Shown in pieces: positions 49,879 to 61,770 of a stretch of 64,000 nucleotides of DNA. The stretch is from Microbacterium stercoris (GTDB lineage: Bacteria > Actinomycetota > Actinomycetes > Actinomycetales > Microbacteriaceae). A model generated the notes under the pieces. That model did no database searches. It was not told the origin of the DNA and worked only from the letters and a program-made list of their open reading frames with translations. A program made the translations under genes and the position numbers. The stretch spans positions 124,001 to 188,000 of the forward strand of contig NZ_JAGFOA010000001.1 of the NCBI RefSeq assembly GCF_017592545.1, read 5' to 3'. Position 1 is the stretch's first letter; every line of letters begins with the position of its first letter.

Positions 49879-50682
49879 TCAGCGCCCGATGGGGGCGCCG
49901 GTTCGTGTGCCGTCGAAGAGGGCCTTGTAGGCGAAGCCGGCCAGCAGCGCACCGACGATCGGGAACACGATGAACACCCACAGCTGCGCCAGCGCTTCGC
50001 CGCCGCCGTAGATGGCCGCGGCGATCGAGCGGGCGGGGTTCACCGACGTATTGTCCACGGGGATGCTGATGAAGTGGATCAGCGCCAGCGACAGGCCGAT
50101 CGCGAGACCGGCGAACGGCGTGCCGCGGGTGGGGTGCGTCACCCCGAGGATGATCAGCAGGAACAGGCCCGTCAGCAGCACCTCGGCGATGATGGCGGCG
50201 CCGATGCCGAAGCCGGCGGGCGACAGCGCGTCGAAGCCGTTGCTCGCGAAGCCGGCGTCCTGGGCCGTGGTGAGCCACTTGTCGGGGCCGAAGAGCCCGA
50301 TCAGCACGAGCAGCGTGGTCGCGATCGCGCCGCCCACCACCTGGGCGATGATGTAGCCCGTGGTCTCGCGCCAGGGGAACCGGCCGGACGCGGCGAGTCC
50401 CAGCGTGACGGCGGGGTTGAAATGGCCGCCGGAGACGGGGCCGAAGGCGTAGGCGCCGACGACGACCGTGAGGCCGAACGCGAGGGCCACGGCGCTGTAG
50501 ACCGCCGCGCCGCCCTCGGTGAAGTGGTTCGACGCGAACACGGCGGTGCCGACGCCGCCGAGCACCAGCAGCAGGGTGCCGAAGGCCTCGGCGACGAGCT
50601 TCGCGCTCGTGGTGGGCGCGGGAGGGGGCGTATGAGCGAGCTCGGTGGGTTCGACGGGCTGCTCGGGCTTGGGATCGGACAT
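49879..50682 (-). CDS. Aquaporin / MIP-family channel
   Basis: 267 aa, six helices plus two half-helices with NPA-type motifs GGHFNPAVTLG and SVNPARSIA. The N-terminal 30 residues are a Pro/Glu-rich extension before LVAEAFGTLLLVLGGVGTAVFA. Residues near the second motif (VNPARS) fit the water-selective AqpZ branch more than glycerol facilitators. ATG 50682 has GAGAGGA 5 nt upstream; the frame's large upstream extension overlaps the DUF58 gene on the same strand and is not real. Confidence 0.92.
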   Translation of the reverse strand: MSDPKPEQPVEPTELAHTPPPAPTTSAKLVAEAFGTLLLVLGGVGTAVFASNHFTEGGAAVYSAVALAFGLTVVVGAYAFGPVSGGHFNPAVTLGLAASGRFPWRETTGYIIAQVVGGAIATTLLVLIGLFGPDKWLTTAQDAGFASNGFDALSPAGFGIGAAIIAEVLLTGLFLLIILGVTHPTRGTPFAGLAIGLSLALIHFISIPVDNTSVNPARSIAAAIYGGGEALAQLWVFIVFPIVGALLAGFAYKALFDGTRTGAPIGR

Positions 50683-50774
50683 GTCATTCCTCTCGTCTGG
50701 GACCGGATCTGAGGGGTCCTGCCCGAAGAGTGGCAGGGGCGTCCCGACCGTGCAAGGAAGAAGACGGCGCGTTG

Positions 50775-52109
50775 CTAGAGACGGCCGGCGGCCTTCAGCG
50801 CGAGGTAGCGATCGGCGATGCGCGGGGGGAGGTCGTCGGGCGAGGCGGCGAGCGACTCCGCGCCCGCGCGGCTGATCGCGCGGGCCACCGTCGCGGCGGT
50901 CGCGAGCGACGCCTCCGCCGCGGCGGCGCGGTACAGCTCGTCGACGGATCCCTCGGCGCGTGCGGTGCGCTCGAGATCGGCGTCGGCGGCCGTGCCGACC
51001 AGCACAACGGTGCCGGCGCGCACCGTCTGGGGCAGACTGCCGAGGAAGCCGCGTGCGGCCTCGGGCGCCTCCTGCGCGGTCAGCACCACGAGCAGCGAGG
51101 GGTGCCCGGCCAGCGAACGCGCCTGGCCGAATGCGGCCTCCCAGTCGGTGTCGATCAGCTGCGCCTCGACCGGGGCGAGCGCATCGACCAGCGCCGGCAG
51201 CAGGTTGGCTCCCTCGACCCCGGTGACGCGGGCCCGAGTGGCGCGGTCGAACGCGAGAAGGTGCACGTGGTCGCCCGCCCGCTCGGCGAGCGCGGCGAGC
51301 AGCAGCGCCGCCTCGAAGGAGGCGTCGAGGCGCGTGCCGTCGCCGACGCGCGTCGCGGCGGTGCGGCCCGTGTCGATCAGGATCACCACGTGCCGGTCGC
51401 GCTCGGGGCGCCAGGTGCGCAGCATCGTGCTGCCCGCGCGGGCCGTGGCACGCCAGTCGATCGAGCGCACGTCGTCGCCCCGCACGTACAGACGGAGCGA
51501 ATCGAACTCGGTGCCCTGGCCGCGCACCTGGATGCTCGTGTTGCCGTCGAGCTCGCGCAGCCGGGCGATCCGCGAGGGAAGGTGACGGCGGCTGTGGAAG
51601 GGCGGCAGAACCCGGATCGCGCCGCGCGCGTCCATTCGGCGCTGCACGCCGGCGAGGCCCAGGGGGCCGGCCGACCGGATGACGAGGAACTCGGAGCGCA
51701 GCTCGCCGCGGCGCCGGGGGAGCAGCGGCACCGACGCGGTGCGCGCCTCGTGCGCGGGCACATCGAACCGCAGGCGGGTGGTGGGCGCCCCTGCCGTGGG
51801 CTGCCATGCGTCGCGGACGGTGGCCCGGATCCGTCGTGCCCCGCGGTTGATCACGCGCAGGCGAAGCTCGACCACCTCGCCCAGCCGCACGCGCGCATGG
51901 CCGCCCGTGCCGGTGCGTCCCGGATACGAGCGCTCGATCGCGAGCGCGCGCGGATCCGGCGCCCCCAGCACGTCGACCGTCACCATCGCGGCGCACAGCA
52001 GCAGCCAGACGAGCACCACCAGCCAGGGGTTCACACCCGCAGCGCTCAGCGGCACGAGAGGCAGCACGCCGGCGGCGACGAGCCACGGGAGCAGTCCGGT
52101 CAGATACAT
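50775..52109 (-). CDS. DUF58 domain-containing protein
   Basis: 444 aa. Two N-terminal helices (about 5-45), then a beta-rich region and the DUF58 core LRLYVRGDDVRSIDWRATARAGSTMLRTWRPERDRHVVILIDTGRTA, which leads into a von Willebrand A-like fold without a full MIDAS. These proteins work with MoxR AAA+ ATPases, probably as partners inserting metals or remodelling complexes. Follows the MoxR gene with a 13-bp gap. Confidence 0.9.
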   Translation of the reverse strand: MYLTGLLPWLVAAGVLPLVPLSAAGVNPWLVVLVWLLLCAAMVTVDVLGAPDPRALAIERSYPGRTGTGGHARVRLGEVVELRLRVINRGARRIRATVRDAWQPTAGAPTTRLRFDVPAHEARTASVPLLPRRRGELRSEFLVIRSAGPLGLAGVQRRMDARGAIRVLPPFHSRRHLPSRIARLRELDGNTSIQVRGQGTEFDSLRLYVRGDDVRSIDWRATARAGSTMLRTWRPERDRHVVILIDTGRTAATRVGDGTRLDASFEAALLLAALAERAGDHVHLLAFDRATRARVTGVEGANLLPALVDALAPVEAQLIDTDWEAAFGQARSLAGHPSLLVVLTAQEAPEAARGFLGSLPQTVRAGTVVLVGTAADADLERTARAEGSVDELYRAAAAEASLATAATVARAISRAGAESLAASPDDLPPRIADRYLALKAAGRL

Positions 52110-52122
52110 CTGCGGGTCCGAC

Positions 52123-53127
<1,005 letters not shown>

Positions 53128-53157
53128 GCGGATTCCTCTCGGCGGTGCGGGGACGGG

Positions 53158-54369
53158 TCAGATGGGGCGGCCGTCGAGGCGCGCGGCGTCGACCGCGGTC
53201 TCGAGCTCGCGCAGACGGTGGCCGAACGCGGCGAGCTCGCCGTCGGTGGTGGGGACGGTGGTCAGGATCGCACGTGTGACGTCGACGGGCGCGCCCAGAC
53301 GCACGGCCGCGGCATCGGCGACCTCCCGCGGCGCCGCGTTCGGCGGCAGGCCCAGTCGCCGCGCGAGCCGGGCGGTCGCCCCGGCGCGCAAGAGCTCGGC
53401 CGCGTGGCCGGGTTCGCCGGCGCGCGCATAGAGGCGCGCCCGGCCCTCGAGCGTCTCGCTGCCGCGCACCGTCACGGGAAGCCGCTCGGCGACGAGCGGG
53501 CCGAAGCGGCGGCCGCGCCAGAGAGCGGCGGCGATGCCCGCGAGCGCGAGCAGGACGATCGCGGGGGTCACCCAGGGGGGCACGAGATCGCCGAGTGTCG
53601 GCGCGGCGCCTCCGTCCTCGGCGTCCTCGAACGTGGGCACGTACCAGACGACACGATCGTGGGCGCCGAGCAGACCGAGCCCGAGGGCGGCGTTGCCCTG
53701 CTGCGCGAGGTTCTCGTTGGTGAACAGCACCGTGCCGTCGATCAGGGTGACGGTGCCGTTCCCGTCGACACCGCCGGCGGCCTGCACGAGTGCGAAGCCG
53801 TCGCCGACCGGATAGCAGCCGAGTGCGCCATCCGGAGCGGTGAACCCGCGCCCCGGCTCGATCTCGCCCGCCCGCTGCGCCGCACGCAGATCGCATTCCG
53901 GGGCGGTGGGGCCGGAGCCGTAACCGGAGCTCTCGGCGCCGGGGACGAGCACATCGGCGATCTCGGCGGTCGGGTCGAGCACCACGGCGTCCCCTGCGTG
54001 CGCGACGAGATCCTCGACCGTCTCCGGTGTGAGCGTCCAGGGATCCGTCAGCACCAGGGTCGAGTCGCCGTCGAGCGCCTCCAGCGTCTCGGAGCGTCGA
54101 GAGGTCGGCACGACCTCCACCCCCTGATCCCGGAGCAGCTGGACGATCGCGCGGGCGCCGTCCGCGCCGGGCCCCTCGGGGTCGAGCTGCTCGCGCGCCG
54201 CCCAGTCGTCGCGCACGAAGAGCGACAGGAAGGCGCCGAGGATCAGGATCAGGGCGCCCAGCACCAGCCAGCCGCCCACGCTGCGCCGGCGGCTCCGGCG
54301 CTCGGTTGCGTCGCGCGCGAAGGGGTCGGCGTCGGCCGCGATGGCGGGGGACGCGGGCGGGATCGTCAC
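53158..54369 (-). CDS. DUF4350 domain-containing membrane protein
   Basis: 403 aa. Helix at about 31-51 (SVGGWLVLGALILILGAFLSLFV), extracytoplasmic DUF4350 domain (about 70-260, including VVPTSRRSETLEALDGDSTLVLTDPWTLTP), second helix at about 266-285 and a cytoplasmic tail. Overlaps the preceding DUF4129 gene by 4 bp (ATGA). Third member of the MoxR block; function unknown. Confidence 0.88.
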   Translation of the reverse strand: MTIPPASPAIAADADPFARDATERRSRRRSVGGWLVLGALILILGAFLSLFVRDDWAAREQLDPEGPGADGARAIVQLLRDQGVEVVPTSRRSETLEALDGDSTLVLTDPWTLTPETVEDLVAHAGDAVVLDPTAEIADVLVPGAESSGYGSGPTAPECDLRAAQRAGEIEPGRGFTAPDGALGCYPVGDGFALVQAAGGVDGNGTVTLIDGTVLFTNENLAQQGNAALGLGLLGAHDRVVWYVPTFEDAEDGGAAPTLGDLVPPWVTPAIVLLALAGIAAALWRGRRFGPLVAERLPVTVRGSETLEGRARLYARAGEPGHAAELLRAGATARLARRLGLPPNAAPREVADAAAVRLGAPVDVTRAILTTVPTTDGELAAFGHRLRELETAVDAARLDGRPI

Positions 54370-55049
54370 GACAGGATCGCCTCCGGCGCGCGCACGGGGG
54401 TGGTGCGCGCGAGCTCGTCGTCGAGCGACGCGACCTGCGCATGCCGTTCAGCGGTGCCGCGGCGGCGCAGGTACCGCACGTCGTCGAAGGCGCGCGCGGC
54501 GGTGTCGAGGCGCTCGGCGTGCTCCGGGAAGGGGTGGTGGCCCCGGCGGGCGAGTCCCTGGGCGGTGGTGCCCGGAGGCGCCTCGACGATGCCGCGTTCT
54601 TCCAAGCCACGGGCCAGCGCGCGGAAGCGCAGCACGATCGCCTCATCCCAGTCGGCGGCTCCCGCTGCCTGCGACGCGGCGGCGCGCAGCTGTGCCGCCG
54701 TGCGGTGCTCGGCCTCGCCGAACAGCAGCGCCGAGCTCTCGCGCGTGCGGTGCGCCAGGCGCGGACGCCCCCAGATCAGGATCGCCGCGACGACCAGTCC
54801 CACGGCGATCACCACGGCCGCGATCGCGACGAGGGGGCTCCACGGCACGCCGTCGCGCGGCGTGAGCAGGTCGGCGATGAAGTCTCCGATCGCCTGCGCG
54901 ATGAGGTCGATCGGGGTCGGCTCGGAGGCCTCGTAGACCGGATCGGAGAGCTCGCGTTCGGCCCACCGGCGCGCCTCGTCGCGATCAGGGTCGAGACCCT
55001 CGAGCGCAACCCCACCGAGAACGGCGATCACGACTGCGGCGGGTGCCAC
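54366..55049 (-). CDS. DUF4129 domain-containing membrane protein
   Basis: 227 aa: short helix (PAAVVIAVLGGVALEGL), a second helix at about 80-100 (LVAIAAVVIAVGLVVAAILIWG), then the cytoplasmic DUF4129 region (DWDEAIVLRFRALARGLEERGIVEAPPGTTAQGLARRG ... LDTAARAFDDVRYLRR). GTG 55049 has AGGAG 5 nt upstream and overlaps the preceding gene's end by 22 bp, so the longer open frame upstream is not used. Confidence 0.87.
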   Translation of the reverse strand: MAPAAVVIAVLGGVALEGLDPDRDEARRWAERELSDPVYEASEPTPIDLIAQAIGDFIADLLTPRDGVPWSPLVAIAAVVIAVGLVVAAILIWGRPRLAHRTRESSALLFGEAEHRTAAQLRAAASQAAGAADWDEAIVLRFRALARGLEERGIVEAPPGTTAQGLARRGHHPFPEHAERLDTAARAFDDVRYLRRRGTAERHAQVASLDDELARTTPVRAPEAILS

Positions 55050-56401
55050 GTCTGCTCCTGGGGAGGCTGCCACGGCGCCTCGGGTCGGGGCGGGGAGGCC
55101 TGCGGCGGCACGGGGTAGCCCTGCGGCTGCGGCGGGTAGCCCGGGTACGCCTGCGGCTGCGGCGGGTAGCCCTGCGGGTGCGGCGGCACCGGATAGCCCT
55201 GCGGCTGCGGCGGGTAGCCCGGGTACGCCTGCGGCTGCGCGGGTGCGTACGGCTGCGGTGCCCACTGCTGTCCGTAGGCCTGCTGCGCCTGCTGCGCGGC
55301 GGCCTGTTCAGGCGTGAGCAGGCCGAAACCGGGCCGGGGCGTGGAGGCGTACCGGGCGAACGACGGGTCGAAGGTCCACGGATCGGGCAGAGAGATCGAC
55401 CCGAGCTCGCGCTGCTCGACGTACGACTGGAGGCGCAGGTCGAGGGCCTCGTGGCGCATCCGCGCGTCCACGTACATCAGGGCGCCGCCCGTGCCTGAGA
55501 CGATCGTCGTGATCGCCGACACGAGAAGCTGCAGCGCCGAGGTCGCGAGGCTGAGACCCACAACCAGCGCGATGGTCGAGCCCACATCGCCGTCGCCCTC
55601 ACCGAACGGCACGAACACGGCCGGCAGGAACCCCGACAGCAGCTGCAGGGGCGCGGAGGTGATGCTCGAGGCGACGCTCATGATCACCGAGATCAGGATC
55701 ATCACGCCGAAGGTGGGCCAGAACCGGCGGCGCGTCAGCACCCATGAGCGGCGGATGCCCGCGATCGGCCCCGCCTGCTCGAGCACGATGACCGAGGGCA
55801 CCAGGTAGAGCTTGGTGCCCAGCCAGGCGTAGAGCGGGATGGCCGCGAGTCCGAGCACCACCGTGAGCCCGATCCATCCGTAGGCCTCCGCGGCCACACC
55901 CAGCACGGTCGGCACCGCAAGGATCGCGAGCACCACGATGAACGCGGCCATCTGGAGCAGGAAGAACCCGGTGAGCGACCAGAAGCGCGGGCGCACCATC
56001 GCCCACAGCGTGCCCAGCGACGCGCGCTCGCCCACCACCGCCTTCGACACCTCGGCGACCACAACGCCCTGCACGATCACGCTCAGCGCGGAGATGGCGA
56101 GCGAGACGACGAAGCCCGTCACCGCGACGATCGCGATCGATCCGGCCATGATCGCGTCATAGTCCGGGGTGAACTCCTCGACCGTGTCGAGCCGCGAGAA
56201 CGTCGCGACCGCGACCAGCCCGATGATGCCCAGTCCGAGCAGCATCGCGAGCGTCTGCACCGTGACGGCGAAGCCGAGGAGCACCTTCGGGTTGCCGCGC
56301 AGCGCGCTGAACGATTTGCCGAGCGCCGTGCTGAACCCGAACGGGTAGAGCGGGACGAGGCCGGGACGCGGCGCCGGGCGCCACGACTGATCCTGGGTCA
56401 C
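55028..56401 (-). CDS. Multi-helix membrane protein with PQGYP-rich tail (GPDPase membrane-domain-like)
   Basis: 457 aa. Six or more helices (35-300) in the arrangement of the glycerophosphodiester phosphodiesterase membrane domain, then a C-terminal tail of Pro/Gln/Tyr/Gly repeats (PPQPQGYPVPP, AYPGYPPQPQGYP) of about 110 residues. No phosphodiesterase catalytic domain is present, so the label refers to the membrane part only. First gene of the minus-strand block, divergent from mtrA. GAAAGG lies about 6 nt before GTG 56401. Confidence 0.85.
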   Translation of the reverse strand: MTQDQSWRPAPRPGLVPLYPFGFSTALGKSFSALRGNPKVLLGFAVTVQTLAMLLGLGIIGLVAVATFSRLDTVEEFTPDYDAIMAGSIAIVAVTGFVVSLAISALSVIVQGVVVAEVSKAVVGERASLGTLWAMVRPRFWSLTGFFLLQMAAFIVVLAILAVPTVLGVAAEAYGWIGLTVVLGLAAIPLYAWLGTKLYLVPSVIVLEQAGPIAGIRRSWVLTRRRFWPTFGVMILISVIMSVASSITSAPLQLLSGFLPAVFVPFGEGDGDVGSTIALVVGLSLATSALQLLVSAITTIVSGTGGALMYVDARMRHEALDLRLQSYVEQRELGSISLPDPWTFDPSFARYASTPRPGFGLLTPEQAAAQQAQQAYGQQWAPQPYAPAQPQAYPGYPPQPQGYPVPPHPQGYPPQPQAYPGYPPQPQGYPVPPQASPPRPEAPWQPPQEQTWHPPQS

Positions 56402-56441
56402 TTCGAGCCTTTCCGCGTTCGGGCGCTGATATGTGAGCCAC

Positions 56442-56469
56442 GTTACAGAAAGCGGTGGTCTACTAGGCT
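56442..56469 (+). promoter_or_regulatory. Promoter of mtrA
   Basis: GTTACA (56442-56447), 16-nt spacer, TAGGCT (56464-56469); transcription start about 56476, leaving a leader of some 55 nt with AAGGA before ATG 56532. Confidence 0.5.
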
Positions 56470-56531
56470 GATCGGGATCTCCGGGTCTCTCTATTCACGT
56501 GGACTGCACGAAGCAAAGGATCTGCGCCTTT

Positions 56532-57227
56532 ATGACCGCCCGCATCCTGGTCGTCGACGATGACACCGCCCTCGCCGAGATGATCGGCATCGTCCTGCGC
56601 ACCGAGGGCTTCGACACGCTGTTCTGCGCCGATGGCGCCCTCGCCGTCGACATGTGGCGTGAGGAGCGGCCCGACCTCGTGCTGCTCGACCTCATGCTCC
56701 CCGGCAAGGACGGCATCGAGATCTGCACGGAGATCCGCGCCGTCTCCGGCGTGCCGATCATCATGCTCACCGCCCGCTCCGACACGAACGACGTCGTCGG
56801 AGGCCTCGAGGCCGGCGCGGATGACTACATCGTCAAGCCCTTCAACCCCAAGGAGCTCGTCGCGCGCATCCGCACCCGGCTGCGCCCCGCCTCCGAGGGA
56901 GCGGGCGACGTGCTGCGCATCGGCGATCTCACGGTCGACGTCGCCGCACACGAGGTGCGACGCGGACCGAGCGCGATCGCGCTCACCCCGCTCGAGTTCG
57001 AGCTGCTGGTGGCGCTCGCCACCAAGCCCCAGCAGGTGTTCTCGCGCGAGGAGCTGCTCGAGCAGGTCTGGGGCTATCACTACAAGGCCGACACCCGCCT
57101 GGTGAACGTCCACGTGCAGCGCCTGCGCGCCAAGATCGAGCTCGACCCCGACAACCCGAAGATCGTCACCACGGTGCGCGGCGTGGGATACCGCGCCGGT
57201 GCGGTCACCGACGCAGCCACGTCCTGA
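56532..57227 (+). CDS. mtrA: Response regulator MtrA
   Basis: 231-aa OmpR-type regulator. Receiver domain 1-120 with the acidic pocket DDD (9-11), phospho-acceptor D53 in LLDLMLPGKDG and the conserved Lys in DDYIVKPFNPKEL; winged helix at 140-225 with EFELLVALATKPQQVFSREELLEQVWGY and NVHVQRLRAKIE. Start ATG 56532 (MTARILVVDDD); the longer frame upstream is unlikely. MtrAB controls wall growth and division genes in actinobacteria; mtrB follows after 2 bp. Confidence 0.96.
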   Translation: MTARILVVDDDTALAEMIGIVLRTEGFDTLFCADGALAVDMWREERPDLVLLDLMLPGKDGIEICTEIRAVSGVPIIMLTARSDTNDVVGGLEAGADDYIVKPFNPKELVARIRTRLRPASEGAGDVLRIGDLTVDVAAHEVRRGPSAIALTPLEFELLVALATKPQQVFSREELLEQVWGYHYKADTRLVNVHVQRLRAKIELDPDNPKIVTTVRGVGYRAGAVTDAATS

Positions 57228-57229
57228 GG

Positions 57230-59001
<1,772 letters not shown>

Positions 59002-59002
<1 letters not shown>

Positions 59003-60768
59003 TGGATCCGATCCTGCGTCGCGGCAGACGCGCCCTCGGCGTGCTGCTCGCCGTGCTGCTCGTCGCGACGGGCTGCACGAGCCTGCCCATGTCGGGCGAG
59101 GTGAAGCCCGGGCGCGAGCCCGGCGAGGTCGCCGGAGAGCCGCCCACGCAGTTCTTCGCGGGCGCGCCGACGCGGGGCGCGACGCCCGAGGAGATCGTGT
59201 CGGGCTTCGTCGACGCCGCGATCTCGCCGCTGGGCAGCTGGGAGACCGCGCGGCTCTTCCTCGCAGGCGACCTCCAGGACACCTGGCGACCCGAGGCGGG
59301 TGCCATCGTCGACGTCGCCGACAGCCGCAGGCCCGTGCTCGCCGAGCCCGCAGAGCCCGCCGAGGGCGAGGAGGACGCGCGGGAGGCGACGGTCTCGCTC
59401 CGCGTTGTGCCGACCGCGGTGGTCGACGAGCACGGCACCTACACGGCCTCGTCGGGCGGCGGCGTCGATCTGCCGTTCCAGCTGCGCAAGCAGGACAACG
59501 ATCAGTGGCGCATCGTGCAGGCGCCCGACGGCATCGTCATCGACCACCAGAGCTTCCCGTATGTGTACGGCGACCATCGCCTGATGTACTTCGATCCCAC
59601 CTGGACGTACCTCGTGCCCGACGTGCGGTGGTTCCCCGCGACCGGCAACGCCGCGACCTACGTCGTGCGGGAGCTGGTCGACGGCGCGCCCAGCCCATGG
59701 CTCGCCGGCTCGGTCGTGAGCGCCTTCGCGCAGGATCTCGACCTGCAGCCGGATGCCGTGCCGGTCGATCCGGATCAGATCGCGCACGTGTCGTTCAACC
59801 AGGTGGCGTCCGGGCTCGACAAGACGGCGCTCAGTCGCATGAAGCTCCAGCTCAAGCAGAGCCTGATCAACGCGGGCGTGCAGGATGTGCGCCTGACGGT
59901 CGCGGGCCGCAGCGAGCCGCTGAGCGCCGATGAGCTGACGCAGACGCAGACCCGGCCCGACTCCCGTGCGCTGGTGCTGCGTGCGGGTGAGTTCGGCTTC
60001 CTCTCCGGATCGGACATGGTGCCGGTCGACGGCCTCTCCGCCGCCATCGGCGATATGGAGGGTCAGATCGACTCGATCTCGGTCTCTCCGGATCAGAAGG
60101 TCGCGGCCGTGCAGCAGTCGACGGGCATCGTCTATCGCGTCACCTCCGAGAGCCCCGATCAGCTCGACGCCGATCGGGCGGATCTGATCGCGCCCCTGAT
60201 CGACCCGTTCGGGTACATCTGGACGGTGCCATCCGGCAGGCCCGGCGACGTGCGCGCGTGGGACGCGTCTCTCGAGCCGATCCCGATCGAGGCGGGTATC
60301 GCCGAGGCCTCCACGGTGCGGGCGTGGGCGATGTCGCGGGACGGGTCGCGGATCGCGGCCCTCGTCACCCAGGGCGGCGAGCACATCGCCGTGGTCGCGA
60401 GCGTGCGACGGGACCGCGAGGGCCGCCCCACGGCGCTCAGCAGCACGATGCGCACGACCGAGCTCCCGGGCGCGGGCGTGGACATCGCCTGGATCGAGGA
60501 CGCGCGGCTGGGCATCGTGGCGCGCGACGAGGAGGCGGAGACTCCGAAGCTGATCGTCATCGACCAGCAGGTGGGCGGACCCGCGACGCGCCTGGACGCC
60601 CCCGCAGACACGGTGGCGATCGAGTTCGGCACGCAGGACTCGACCGCACGCCTGCTGTCCTCCACGGCGCAGCTGTACCTTCGTCGCCAGACGTCGTGGC
60701 AGCAGACCGGCGACGAGGTCTCGGTGCTCGCGACGCAGATGGGAACGCCGCAGGGCGCCGGCGACTGA
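59002..60768 (+). CDS. lpqB: Lipoprotein LpqB
   Basis: 588 aa. Lipobox LVATGC (Cys about 24), GerMN-type domain (about 190-320, including FQLRKQDNDQWRIVQAP and LVDGAPSPWLAGSVV) and a C-terminal beta-propeller-like region with repeated segments such as MSRDGSRIAALVTQGGEHIAVVAS. LpqB binds MtrB in mycobacteria and tunes MtrA signalling. ATG 59002, GGAGG about 8 nt upstream; GTG 58999 is the alternative. Confidence 0.95.
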
Positions 60769-60858
60769 GGCTCGTCCCCAGGCGGCTGATGGGCCGGCGG
60801 TGATCCCGGATCGCGTGGAGCGCGTTCTTCGGGCGAGCGCTCGGGGCACCCTGATGGC

Positions 60859-61545
60859 GTGGACAGTACGAGGAGCGGCTGGAGCGGCTGGAGGGTGCTG
60901 CGACGGGCAGCGGCCCAGGCCCTCGCTCTGCTGCTGCCGGTGGCCTGCGGCGGGTGCGGCCTGCACGGCGCGGCCCTGTGCGACTCGTGCCGCGCGGCGC
61001 TGACGCCGGCGGTCGCGCGCCACGATGTCGCGGGTATGGCGGTCTGGAGCGGCTTGTCCTTCACGGGGCCGCGTGCGCGCGTCGTCCGCGCGCTGAAGGA
61101 ACGAGGGCGCACCGATCTCGCGCGCGCCCTCGCGCCCGCCCTCAGGGCGGCGCTGCGCGCAGGCGTGACGGGTTCGGCTCGGCGGATCGTGGTGGTGCCG
61201 GTGCCCACCTCGCGGGAGGCCATGCGCCGACGGGGCTACCGCGTGCCCGAGCTGGTGGCCCGGAGGGCCGGCGTGCGCGGCGCGAGACTTCTGGCGGCGT
61301 CGAGGACGACGGGCGACCAGCGTGCGCTGGGGCGAGAGGCGCGCGCCCGCAACGCGGCCGGAAGCCTGCGGGCGCTGCGCGCGGCCGCAGGGCTCGACGT
61401 GGTGATCGTGGACGATGTGCTCACGACGGGAGCGACGCTCGCCGAGGCGCGTCGCGCGCTCGAAGCCGCGGGCGCCCGCGTTGTGGGCGCCGCTGTGGTG
61501 GCCTATACACCGCTCCGCTCGGAGAACGGGCGGAGCCCCGTCTGA
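60859..61545 (+). CDS. comF: ComF-family phosphoribosyltransferase-fold protein
   Basis: 228 aa. N-terminal zinc ribbon CGGCGLHGAALCDSC (C30, C33, C41, C44) and a type I phosphoribosyltransferase fold with the PRPP loop VVIVDDVLTTGATLAEARR (about 179-197). Named after the Bacillus competence protein, but the actinobacterial role is unclear. Start GTG 60859; an ATG at 60853 is out of frame. Gap of 90 bp after lpqB. Confidence 0.88.
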   Translation: MDSTRSGWSGWRVLRRAAAQALALLLPVACGGCGLHGAALCDSCRAALTPAVARHDVAGMAVWSGLSFTGPRARVVRALKERGRTDLARALAPALRAALRAGVTGSARRIVVVPVPTSREAMRRRGYRVPELVARRAGVRGARLLAASRTTGDQRALGREARARNAAGSLRALRAAAGLDVVIVDDVLTTGATLAEARRALEAAGARVVGAAVVAYTPLRSENGRSPV

Positions 61546-61623
61546 GCCCGGTGCGTGTCACCCGGTGTCGAACGACAACTGTCTCGATGATGAACGGGAT
61601 CGCCACGCCCGGCGAATTATCGC

Positions 61624-61652
61624 GTGACAGACCTCCGAACCGGGTCTAGCGT
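61624..61652 (+). promoter_or_regulatory. Promoter of hpf
   Basis: GTGACA (61624-61629), 17-nt spacer, TAGCGT (61647-61652), close to sigma-70-type consensus. Transcription start near 61659, leaving a leader of about 112 nt. Confidence 0.7.
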
Positions 61653-61666
61653 TGAGCACCACAAGG

Positions 61667-61686
61667 CCCCGGAGAGCTCTCCGGGG
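61667..61686. promoter_or_regulatory. Perfect palindrome in the hpf leader
   Basis: CCCCGGAGAG and CTCTCCGGGG, contiguous without loop (20 bp, perfectly self-complementary), about 8 nt after the predicted transcription start: a 5' hairpin of the mRNA or a binding site. Confidence 0.6.
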
Positions 61687-61770
61687 GTCGCGACCGAGGT
61701 CCGCTCTTCACCGGACACGTGCCGGGGATGGTGGGCCGCAAGGTCTCACCGCAACAACGGGAGGCACAGG

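Noticed and set aside
50683..52086. In-frame upstream extension of the aquaporin gene
   Set aside because: Lies over the DUF58 gene on the same strand; ATG 50682 has a good ribosome site and the aquaporin family begins there.
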